DNA from: Lachnospiraceae bacterium
GTDB taxonomy: Bacteria; Bacillota_A; Clostridia; Lachnospirales; Lachnospiraceae
Assembly (NCBI GenBank): GCA_017996675.1
Contig: JAGOGN010000073.1
Coordinates: 1-7,124, forward strand
Direction of reading: 5' to 3'
DNA: 7,124 nucleotides
Both the position numbers and the translations under genes were made by a program. Shown here in pieces: positions 1 to 5,143 of this stretch. The notes beneath the pieces were generated by a model that had not been told where the DNA came from, searched no databases, and was given only the letters and a program-made list of their open reading frames with translations. Positions within the stretch are counted from its first letter, which is position 1. The number at the start of each line of letters is the position of its first letter.

Positions 1-518
1 ATAATATGCTGGAAGTTGTGGAACGATATCAGTCAAATTTTCAGACACTCGCGGTAGGTAATCCGCTGCTATATGCAACGAAAGATTATGAATATGTGGT
101 AGATAGTCTTGGAAAATACTTTAGTGATAATGGATTTTTATACGAACAAGCAGTTGTTCTCATGGGCCATGGAACCAGCCATTATACCAATTCTTCCTAT
201 TGTGCACTGGAATATATGTTTCGATCCAGAGGCTATGAGCAAGTGTTCATCGCAACCGTAGAAGCGTTTCCGGATTTAGAACAGGCACTTATTCAACTTC
301 GTCAAGGAAGCTACCGTAAAGTCTCGCTCTTCCCATTTATGATTGTGGCAGGTGATCATGCCAAAAATGATATGGCTGGAGAAGATCAGGGTTCCTTTCA
401 AAGTATTTTGCAAAACGAAGGTTATGATGTTACGAGCTTTCTAAAAGGGTTAGGAGAATTTGAAGCAATACAGGATTTATTTTTAGCACATGCAAAGGCT
501 GCAAAAGAAGTACAGTAA
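1..518 (+). CDS. cbiK: Sirohydrochlorin cobaltochelatase, 5'-truncated by window edge
   Basis: Class II cobaltochelatase that inserts Co2+ into sirohydrochlorin at the start of the anaerobic cobalamin pathway, probably in the cytoplasm (no signal peptide can be judged because the N-terminus is missing). The frame is open to base 1, and the ATG at 6 is probably internal: CbiK proteins are usually about 260-270 residues and 170 follow that ATG, so roughly 90-100 residues lie upstream. Numbering from that ATG, family hallmarks are NPLLY (19-23), GHGTSHYTN (54-62) with H55, TVEAFP (84-89) with E86, and VAGDHAKNDMAG (114-125) with H118. The H-E-H spacing of 31 and 32 residues fits the metal-binding His/Glu/His set known from Salmonella CbiK. 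The C-terminal FLKGLGE segment is also typical. The gene converges with cbiL, another corrin gene, across a shared terminator. Family assignment is firm; the metal (cobalt rather than nickel or iron) is inferred from family and neighbour. Confidence 0.93.
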   Translation, partial: NMLEVVERYQSNFQTLAVGNPLLYATKDYEYVVDSLGKYFSDNGFLYEQAVVLMGHGTSHYTNSSYCALEYMFRSRGYEQVFIATVEAFPDLEQALIQLRQGSYRKVSLFPFMIVAGDHAKNDMAGEDQGSFQSILQNEGYDVTSFLKGLGEFEAIQDLFLAHAKAAKEVQ

Positions 519-524
519 TTAAAT

Positions 525-558
525 AAAGCCCTTGAACTGTAAAAAGTTCGAGGGCTTT
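525..558. terminator. Bidirectional intrinsic terminator between cbiK and cbiL
   Basis: Arms 525-537 (AAAGCCCTTGAAC) and 546-558 (GTTCGAGGGCTTT) form a 13-bp stem with one G-T wobble and an 8-nt loop. On the + strand it ends in TTTT; on the - strand it is followed by a T-rich TTTATTTAATT tail. It begins 7 nt after the cbiK stop and ends 13 nt from the cbiL stop, so it can serve both convergent genes. Confidence 0.9.
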
Positions 559-570
559 TGAACTATAGAT

Positions 571-1254
571 TTATAGATCTTTCGCAATAATCAGGCTATA
601 GTAGCTACTTTGCTCTGGAAATTCTTCGATACAGGAATACACTTCCTGATTATCCATTCCACAGTTTGCAACCATTTTTGAAATCATATTCTTATTAATC
701 AGAGCGTTACGAACACTGGATAGTTGTCTGCCTGATTTCATTAGAACTTTAGTTCCAGGAAGATCAATTAGAGAATCCAGGGCATAAGAGGCAGGGATTA
801 AGTGCAAAGGTTGATCCCTTTCCACCAGTCCTTCATTAATGGCAGCAGCAGCGGCACAAAAAGAAGGGATGCCATTTATGATTTCGCAGTCATAATGGTC
901 CTGAACCAGTAGCTGATGCAAATAAAGATAGGTAGAATAAACAGTGGGATCCCCTAAGGTTAAAAATGCAATAGTATGTCCCTGATTGAGGTAGGCTGCC
1001 AGATTATCGCAGGCTATTCGATGAGCATGGGTAAGCTCTGTTTCGCTCTTGGTCATTGGCATATTGACTAAAATTACAGGTTTCTCATTAATTTCGGGGA
1101 AAGCGCCTTCGGCAATGGTATAGGCGAGACAACGTTCTTTCTTGTCATTGGGAATTGCAATATAGTCACACTCTTTCATAATGCGAAGGGCTTTTAGTGT
1201 AATAAGCTCAGGGTCTCCAGGGCCAACGCCGACTCCATATAATTTTCCAGACAT
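571..1254 (-). CDS. cbiL: Cobalt-factor II (precorrin-2) C20-methyltransferase
   Basis: SAM-dependent methyltransferase of the tetrapyrrole methylase family that methylates C20 of cobalt-factor II, the second corrin-ring methylation series step after cobalt insertion; cytoplasmic. The 227-aa length is normal. Visible motifs: the N-terminal GVGVGPGDPELITLKA (7-22), the SAM-binding TLGDPTVYSTYLYL (99-112), GIPSFCAAAAAI (128-139), and the C-terminal SYYSLIIAK (217-225) typical of CobI/CbiL. I chose the ATG at 1254 (MSGKLYG). The frame extends 4 codons to a TTG at 1266, but that TTG overlaps the Shine-Dalgarno GGAGGT (1259-1264), which sits 4 nt from the ATG, so the longer form is very unlikely. 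The cobalt-factor II rather than precorrin-2 substrate is inferred from the CbiK neighbour, which marks the anaerobic route. It is transcribed divergently from the two-component operon, with its own promoter. Confidence 0.94.
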   Translation of the reverse strand: MSGKLYGVGVGPGDPELITLKALRIMKECDYIAIPNDKKERCLAYTIAEGAFPEINEKPVILVNMPMTKSETELTHAHRIACDNLAAYLNQGHTIAFLTLGDPTVYSTYLYLHQLLVQDHYDCEIINGIPSFCAAAAAINEGLVERDQPLHLIPASYALDSLIDLPGTKVLMKSGRQLSSVRNALINKNMISKMVANCGMDNQEVYSCIEEFPEQSSYYSLIIAKDL

Positions 1255-1294
1255 CTTTACCTCCAATCCAAATCTTTTATTATTATATAATTAA

Positions 1295-1322
1295 AGTATA
1301 ACATAAAAAAAAGGAAGTGCAA
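1295..1322 (-). promoter_or_regulatory. cbiL promoter (extended -10)
   Basis: Reading the minus strand, TATACT (complement of 1295-1300) is preceded by TG plus one base, giving an extended -10 TGTTATACT. A weak -35 TTGCAC (complement of 1317-1322) lies 16 bp upstream. Transcription should begin near 1288, leaving a leader of about 34 nt before the ATG at 1254, with an AT-only stretch in between. No riboswitch-sized leader is present, so a cobalamin riboswitch at this promoter is excluded by length. Confidence 0.6.
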
Positions 1323-1339
1323 CGTTTCCGCTATAGTAT

Positions 1340-1368
1340 TTTACATCTATGAAGAAAGCGGTTATAAT
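1340..1368 (+). promoter_or_regulatory. Promoter of the two-component operon
   Basis: TTTACA (1340-1345) and a perfect TATAAT (1363-1368) are separated by 17 bp, a near-consensus vegetative promoter. The start of transcription should be near 1375, giving a very short leader of about 16 nt that still contains the Shine-Dalgarno GGGAGGG (1381-1387). The promoter overlaps an in-frame upstream ATG at 1349, which therefore cannot be the start on this transcript. Confidence 0.75.
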
Positions 1369-1390
1369 AGGAACAAATATGGGAGGGCTT

Positions 1391-2047
1391 ATGAATACAA
1401 TATTAATCGTAGAGGATGAAAAAGGAATATCAGATCTTACCCGCTTCAGTCTGGAAGCTGCAGGTTACCAATGTGAGTGTGCTTATGATGGTATGGTCGC
1501 TGCCGATCTGATAGAGGAAAAGAGATATGATCTGATTTTATTAGATATTATGCTTCCAAAAGTAGATGGATATGAATTGATTGAGTATATTAAGAATTAT
1601 GAAACCCCTGTTATTTTTGTTTCTGCGAAGGGACAGGTAGAGGACAAAGTGAAGGGCTTGCGCATGGGAGCTGAAGATTACTTGGTAAAGCCATTTGAAG
1701 TAGTGGAGTTGCTTGCACGAGTAGAAACAGTGTTGCGTCGATTTGGACGTGGTGATCAAAAAATTATGGTTGCAGGTGCTGAAATTTATCCGGATTCTTA
1801 CCGTGTTCTTCGAAATGGCAAAGAAGTCAGTCTGACTACAAAAGAATTTGAGTTAATGCTTTTATTTGCACGGAATCGGAATATTGCATTATTTAGAGAT
1901 AAAATTTATGAAAGTGTATGGGGCGGTGAGTATTTAGAAGAATGTCGAACCGTGGATTTGCATGTACAGCGATTAAGAAAGAAGATGAGTTGGGAAAATT
2001 GTATTGTTTCTGTTCATAAAATTGGTTATCGCCTGGAGGACAAATGA
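1391..2047 (+). CDS. OmpR-family two-component response regulator
   Basis: Cytoplasmic DNA-binding regulator of 218 aa, presumably phosphorylated by the kinase encoded next. The receiver domain (about 1-120) shows the acidic pair E8-D9, phospho-acceptor D52 in LLDIMLPKVDG, S78 in place of the switch Thr/Ser, and K100 followed by P101 (LVKPF). The winged-helix domain spans about 123-216, with LTTKEFELM (148-156) and the recognition-helix region RTVDLHVQRLRKK (186-198). The start at 1391 was preferred over in-frame ATGs at 1349 and 1379 because it follows GGGAGGG (1381-1387), gives the standard receiver opening MNTILIVEDE, and the 1349 start lies upstream of the TATAAT box. The 3' end overlaps the kinase start by 4 nt (ATGA), which implies translational coupling. 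The target genes cannot be read from the sequence; autoregulation and control of the nearby membrane protein and lipoprotein are guesses from position. Confidence 0.93.
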   Translation: MNTILIVEDEKGISDLTRFSLEAAGYQCECAYDGMVAADLIEEKRYDLILLDIMLPKVDGYELIEYIKNYETPVIFVSAKGQVEDKVKGLRMGAEDYLVKPFEVVELLARVETVLRRFGRGDQKIMVAGAEIYPDSYRVLRNGKEVSLTTKEFELMLLFARNRNIALFRDKIYESVWGGEYLEECRTVDLHVQRLRKKMSWENCIVSVHKIGYRLEDK

Positions 2048-3498
2048 AATTTTCATGGAAGGTTTTTAGTGTTACATACATTGGAATGTTAGCAGCAATT
2101 GCATTAGCAGGGACGCTTCTTGTCAGCGTCCTTTTTTATAATACGCTGGAAGGCGAGCAAAGTAGCGTGCAAAGAGAACATATCCTATTGAATCGGGCGG
2201 TCGCATCGACGATTGATTCTTATAAATCATCCTTTTATTCCAGTCAGGAAAGCATGGAAGACAGCATTTTTCAGGATTTGGAACAAAACGATGGGCATAA
2301 TTGCGGAGTTCGAATTCGAAGAGATGAACAAATTGTATATAAAAATCAGCAATGTCTGCAAATGGAACAATTTTTTCCTTGGATTAGAATCAAACACCTT
2401 CACCAGGACAATCAGATTGCGTACTCAATTTGTAAAGGGGAGGGTTATTATTATGCCCAGAATTCGTCTGTGTTTTACGCAGATGGAACTCGTTATGAAT
2501 TAGAAACTTTTCATGATGTGACTCCTTTTTTTCAATTAAAAAACCGTCAGATACGATTGCTCCTTATGGTCATGCTTCTTGTAGCCGGGGTGGGTGGAAT
2601 TATTGTAATGGGAATTACGCATAAACTTACAAAACCAATCACCATATTAAGCGAAAAAGCCAAGAAGGTTGCAAGGGGAAATCTATTTGAACGGATGGAA
2701 GTAAAAGGGAATGACGAAGTTGGAGAACTGGCTTCTAATTTTAACCTAATGGCAGAGAGCTTGGAGAAGAACATTGAAGATTTAAAGGAATCCGCAAATC
2801 GACAAGAGCAATTTGTGGGGAACTTTTCCCATGAAATAAAAACTCCACTTACCACAATTATTGGCCACGCTGATTTACTTCGTTCAAGAATTATGACCGA
2901 AGACCAGGTTTTTGCATCTGCTAATTATATTTTTCAAGAAGGAAAAAGGCTGGAATCTTTATCGCAGAAATTACTGAGGCTGATTGTGGAAGGTGACGGA
3001 AAACTGGATAAAAAAGTAACAAGCACCAAAGCTTTTCTAGATGAAATACTGTATCCGTTATTATCGGATCAAAGATATGAAAAAATATCTTTCCATACTG
3101 CAGTTTTACCTGCAAATATTGAGATCGATCGTGACCTCATGCGAACAGTAGTGTTAAATTTGATCGATAATGCTAGAAAATCGATGATTGAGGATGATCG
3201 TCTGAAAACGGATGAGAAGGGGAATCCAATTCGAAATCTAATGATTGAAGGAAAGAATATAAGAGGTTTTTATTGTATTGCAATTGGTGATACTGGTATT
3301 GGAATGGAAGAAATTGATCTTAAACATATTTCAGAACCTTTTTACATGGTTGATAAGTCCAGAGCTCGTGCACTTGGAGGAGCAGGATTGGGACTTGCGC
3401 TGTGTCATAGAATTATTGAACTTCATCATGGAAAAATTGAATATCAGAGTGTGGCAGGAGAAGGTACGACTGTTCAGATTTTTTTGGAGGAGGCATAA
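2044..3498 (+). CDS. Membrane sensor histidine kinase
   Basis: Autophosphorylating sensor kinase of 484 aa, the likely partner of the preceding regulator. Layout: TM1 about 8-31, an extracytoplasmic sensor region about 32-168 with no family I recognise, TM2 about 170-190, a HAMP linker about 191-245 (HKLTKPI, NDEVGELASNFN), HisKA with phospho-acceptor H263 in NFSHEIKTPLTTI, and an ATPase domain with N box NLIDNARKS (N376), G1 box GDTGIG (D416, G418, G420), F box EPFYMVDKS (431-439) and G2 box GGAGLGLAL (445-453). All catalytic motifs look intact. The sensor region holds three cysteines (C87, C104, C130). The start overlaps the regulator stop (ATGA) and has GGAGGA at 2035-2040. The stretch coding for the end of TM1 also contains a terminator-like hairpin, listed separately. 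The signal is unknown. Confidence 0.94.
   Translation: MKFSWKVFSVTYIGMLAAIALAGTLLVSVLFYNTLEGEQSSVQREHILLNRAVASTIDSYKSSFYSSQESMEDSIFQDLEQNDGHNCGVRIRRDEQIVYKNQQCLQMEQFFPWIRIKHLHQDNQIAYSICKGEGYYYAQNSSVFYADGTRYELETFHDVTPFFQLKNRQIRLLLMVMLLVAGVGGIIVMGITHKLTKPITILSEKAKKVARGNLFERMEVKGNDEVGELASNFNLMAESLEKNIEDLKESANRQEQFVGNFSHEIKTPLTTIIGHADLLRSRIMTEDQVFASANYIFQEGKRLESLSQKLLRLIVEGDGKLDKKVTSTKAFLDEILYPLLSDQRYEKISFHTAVLPANIEIDRDLMRTVVLNLIDNARKSMIEDDRLKTDEKGNPIRNLMIEGKNIRGFYCIAIGDTGIGMEEIDLKHISEPFYMVDKSRARALGGAGLGLALCHRIIELHHGKIEYQSVAGEGTTVQIFLEEA
2109..2137 (+). terminator. Intragenic terminator-like hairpin in the kinase gene
   Basis: GGACGCT (2111-2117) and AGCGTCC (2125-2131) form a perfect 7-bp stem with 5 G-C pairs and a 7-nt loop (TCTTGTC). 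Six T's (2132-2137) follow directly, and the stem can extend by a G-U and an A-U pair at its base. By sequence alone this is a canonical intrinsic terminator, but it lies in sense within codons 22-32 of the kinase gene, coding for the end of TM1. It could act as a translation-sensitive attenuator, or it could be chance; the hairpin is seen, the function is inferred. Confidence 0.5.
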
Positions 3499-3499
3499 G

Positions 3500-4090
3500 A
3501 TGGAAGAAATTTCTCGAAACAAACATCGTTTGTTATGGATTAGGAGATTAACTATTATTACAGCCTGTATTTTTGCGATCCCAATTCTTGTGGGTATGGT
3601 TATAGAAGAAAGTACAATGAACCGGGTGCAGTTTCATAATGTAGAAGGATTGCCTTTTCAAAAAAGAAACGATACAAAAACACTAAAGCTGAAAGAAAAA
3701 GTGGCTTATGTAGCAGATAAAAGTGTGACGTTTGTGGCATTAAAATTACAAACGGGATATAGGTTTAGTTTATATGAAGCAAGAGTATCCAGCTACGCTG
3801 AATTAAAGAAAATAGAATACCTTCAGATTAACGATTCAAACCTAAATAAGGACGCGATCACCATTTCTCCCTACCTGTTTATGGATAAACGCGACCCGTC
3901 AAAAGCTTTTTTTGCATGGAAAGGAACGATTCTCGTTGATGGAAAAGGATACGAATTCTGGCTGGATGAAGAAAGTGAAAAAATTGTTCGTGTGGAATTG
4001 ATTATTGGAAATGCAGTAAATAACGTATTTGAAGGCGAAAAGCAGAAACTTCGCGAGAGTTGGAAAAAATATATAAAAGATTTTATGTGA
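3500..4090 (+). CDS. Unrecognised single-pass membrane protein of the two-component operon
   Basis: No family recognised. The 196-aa product has a short basic N-terminus, one transmembrane segment about 14-34 (LTIITACIFAIPILVGMVI) and a presumed extracytoplasmic, strand-rich domain of about 160 residues ending in a basic, amphipathic tail (KQKLRESWKKYIKDF). The stretch GYEFWLDEESEKIVRVEL (150-167) loosely recalls the 'xxxxlDaeTGkIv' pattern of PepSY-like domains; that resemblance is only suggestive. The frame is open upstream to an ATG at 3278, but the start at 3500 was chosen because it lies 1 nt after the kinase stop with GGAGGAGG (3486-3493) 6 nt upstream, and the upstream part is a shadow of the kinase ATPase domain. 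Translational coupling and topology make a kinase-modulating accessory protein (in the manner of YycH/YycI with WalK) a reasonable but unproven idea. Confidence 0.85.
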   Translation: MEEISRNKHRLLWIRRLTIITACIFAIPILVGMVIEESTMNRVQFHNVEGLPFQKRNDTKTLKLKEKVAYVADKSVTFVALKLQTGYRFSLYEARVSSYAELKKIEYLQINDSNLNKDAITISPYLFMDKRDPSKAFFAWKGTILVDGKGYEFWLDEESEKIVRVELIIGNAVNNVFEGEKQKLRESWKKYIKDFM

Positions 4091-4097
4091 TTTTTTT
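4064..4097 (+). repeat. A/T-only inverted repeat at the end of the two-component operon
   Basis: AAAAAAT (4064-4070) pairs with ATTTTTT (4090-4096), and ATAAAA (4073-4078) with TTTTAT (4081-4086), around a 2-nt loop and a small internal loop; a T-run to 4097 follows. It spans the stop codon of the 196-aa protein gene. With no G-C pairs it would be at best a weak terminator, so some read-through into the lipoprotein gene should be expected. Confidence 0.3.
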
Positions 4098-4123
4098 GTC
4101 GATACGAATCTGATACATTTGAT

Positions 4124-4132
4124 TGTTATACT
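4124..4132 (+). promoter_or_regulatory. Lipoprotein gene promoter (extended -10)
   Basis: TG (4124-4125), one base, then TATACT (4127-4132) form an extended -10, the same TGTTATACT seen in the cbiL promoter. No good -35 lies 16-18 bp upstream. The start would be near 4139, giving a leader of about 48 nt. Moderate confidence, because the only other way to express the downstream gene is read-through from the two-component operon. Confidence 0.5.
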
Positions 4133-4186
4133 TTCAACATACACATGAAAAGTAAAGGAGCGAAGGGGAGGAAGTGAGTTAATATA

Positions 4187-4909
4187 GTGAAAAAATTAAT
4201 TACACTATTATTGTTAGTTATCGCAGTGACAAGTTTGGCTGTGGGATGTGATACATCTCAGAAAGCAAAGGTTACGAAGAGTCCGAAAGCAGAAGAGAAA
4301 GCTCAATTATCTGAATGGAGTGTTTTTAAAAGTGACACGCAGATTTATCACAAGCCTTCAAATGGTTCTGAAGGTAGTGAACGTCTAGCGATCACCTACA
4401 CAACCCAAATTATGGGAACTACTTGTGAGAAGGAACCACTGGCTAAGCTTGAGAGATTTATTATTGATTATTACGAGATTCCGAAGCAATACTGGTCAGG
4501 AACCAAGTACTATTACAACTATGTTGATTTAAATGAAGATGGAAAGCGCGAAATATTTGTTGTAGTAATGGGATCTTACACGAGTGGAACTGGAGGAAGT
4601 TCAGCGTTATGGTTAAAGGATAATCAGGAGATTACAACAGCATGTGTATTACAGGCATTTACACTAATGCAATTGCCAATCATTATTTCAAATAATACTT
4701 CATCAGGTTTCAGGGAACTGGTTGTTCCGTATTATGGTAATGCGGCCAGCGAGTATCGTATTTTGAGCAATCACGATGGCAAATACGACTTCGTGGAACA
4801 AGGAAGGTTAGTTATGAGTTTGGACGAAATAACTGGTGAGGCAATCATGGTCGATGGAAATGCTTCAGGGGAGTATGGTGTAAAACTAGAATTAGGCAAG
4901 GGCTTGTAA
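4187..4909 (+). CDS. Secreted lipoprotein with DxNxDG calcium-loop-like motif
   Basis: Predicted membrane-anchored lipoprotein of 240 aa, function unknown. The signal peptide is MKKLITLLLLVIAVTSLAVG with lipobox LAVGC and lipidated C21 (A at -3 is acceptable), followed by a Lys-rich linker to about residue 38. The folded part has VDLNEDGKREIFVVVMG (113-129), a D-x-N-x-D-G-x-x-E loop of the EF-hand-like/FG-GAP-like type often seen in secreted repeat proteins, and a second weaker echo at SSGFRELVVPYYG (172-184). The start is a GTG, the only in-frame option because a TGA lies at 4175-4177. Its ribosome binding site is odd: GGGGAGG (4165-4171) is 15 nt away, and only a weak AGTGAG is closer. It follows the two-component operon but has its own promoter. 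The in-frame sequence beyond its TAA still looks coding, so the C-terminus may be truncated (see the repeat). A ligand-binding or signal-presenting partner of the kinase is possible by position only. Confidence 0.85.
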   Translation: MKKLITLLLLVIAVTSLAVGCDTSQKAKVTKSPKAEEKAQLSEWSVFKSDTQIYHKPSNGSEGSERLAITYTTQIMGTTCEKEPLAKLERFIIDYYEIPKQYWSGTKYYYNYVDLNEDGKREIFVVVMGSYTSGTGGSSALWLKDNQEITTACVLQAFTLMQLPIIISNNTSSGFRELVVPYYGNAASEYRILSNHDGKYDFVEQGRLVMSLDEITGEAIMVDGNASGEYGVKLELGKGL

Positions 4910-4936
4910 TCAGGAGAGTATGGAAAGTTAGAGCTA
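4865..4936 (+). repeat. Diverged in-frame repeat straddling the lipoprotein stop codon
   Basis: Copy 1 (4865-4894) encodes SGEYGVKLEL at the C-terminus of the lipoprotein; copy 2 (4910-4936) starts directly after the TAA at 4907-4909, in the same frame, and encodes SGEYGKLEL. The copies are offset by 45 nt. Six of nine aligned codons differ and all six changes are synonymous (for example GGG/GGA, AAA/AAG, CTA/TTA), apart from one inserted or lost Val codon. That pattern suggests both copies were once under protein-level selection. Confidence 0.65.
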
Positions 4937-4988
4937 ATTGTGTCAGTTGTTGGGGAGCAGCTTACACAGATCGCAAATGACCGGAATG

Positions 4989-5021
4989 AAAAGGAGTGCG
5001 TGTTAGCAGGCACTCCTTTTT
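4989..5021 (+). terminator. Intrinsic terminator after the lipoprotein gene
   Basis: AAAAGGAGTGC (4989-4999) and GCACTCCTTTT (5010-5020) form a perfect 11-bp stem with a 10-nt loop, with a T-run through 5021. It ends the lipoprotein transcript 80 nt past its stop codon. The 4910-4988 stretch before it holds the second copy of the repeat and no separate gene. Confidence 0.9.
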
Positions 5022-5034
5022 CGTGGAAAAAACA

Positions 5035-5063
5035 TTGGAAAATCCAAAGAAACATGCTATAAT
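5035..5063 (+). promoter_or_regulatory. Oligoendopeptidase gene promoter
   Basis: TTGGAA (5035-5040), a 17-bp spacer and a perfect TATAAT (5058-5063) with TG at 5055-5056, so it is both a -35/-10 and an extended -10 promoter. The start should be near 5070, leaving a leader of about 74 nt that carries two hairpins. It sits just after the upstream terminator, so the peptidase gene is transcribed independently of the lipoprotein gene. Confidence 0.8.
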
Positions 5064-5068
5064 GTCCT

Positions 5069-5092
5069 AAAATAGGTCTAAAGGACTATTTT
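5069..5092. repeat. Inverted repeat at the peptidase transcription start
   Basis: AAAATAG (5069-5075) and CTATTTT (5086-5092) are perfect inverted copies around a 10-nt centre, beginning almost exactly at the predicted start of transcription. GTC (5064-5066) and GAC (5094-5096) extend the symmetry outward. It could be an operator placed to block the promoter, or a 5'-end mRNA hairpin that protects the transcript. No known operator was recognised. Confidence 0.5.
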
Positions 5093-5111
5093 CGACAACG
5101 TGTAGAAGGGG

Positions 5112-5131
5112 ATGCAAACGAAAGTTAGCAT
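5112..5131 (+). other. GNRA-capped leader hairpin next to the peptidase ribosome binding site
   Basis: In RNA, ATGC (5112-5115) pairs with GCAT (5128-5131) and AAC (5117-5119) with GTT (5124-5126), with one A-A mismatch and a GAAA loop (5120-5123). It ends right at the Shine-Dalgarno AAAGGAG (5132-5138), which is 5 nt from the ATG at 5144. It leaves the binding site exposed, so stabilisation of the mRNA or a landing platform is more likely than occlusion. It is short, and chance cannot be excluded. Confidence 0.45.
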
Positions 5132-5143
5132 AAAGGAGAAGAT

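Noticed and set aside
1321..1363. CCGC / GCGG and CTATAG / CTATGA short repeats around the two-component promoter as regulator binding sites
   Set aside because: The matches are 4-6 bases with spacing that does not fit the usual 10-11 bp direct repeats of OmpR-family sites.
1349..1390. Longer response regulator beginning at the ATG at 1349 (14 extra residues)
   Set aside because: The TATAAT box lies at 1363-1368 inside this extension, no Shine-Dalgarno precedes 1349, and receiver domains start at MNTILIVEDE.
2120..2142. Internal promoter in the kinase gene from TTGTCA (2120-2125) and TATAAT (2137-2142)
   Set aside because: The spacer is only 11 bp, far from the 16-18 bp needed, and there is no TG extension; the T-run plus ATAAT explains the -10 look.
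3278..3499. 74-codon N-terminal extension of the 196-aa membrane protein
   Set aside because: It overlaps the conserved ATPase domain of the kinase in another frame; the ATG at 3500 has an ideal GGAGGAGG site and is followed by a credible membrane anchor.
4145..4177. Ten-codon frame (MKSKGAKGRK) in the lipoprotein leader as a leader peptide
   Set aside because: No ribosome binding site, start only a few bases from the predicted transcription start, and its codons are just the purine-rich Shine-Dalgarno stretch.
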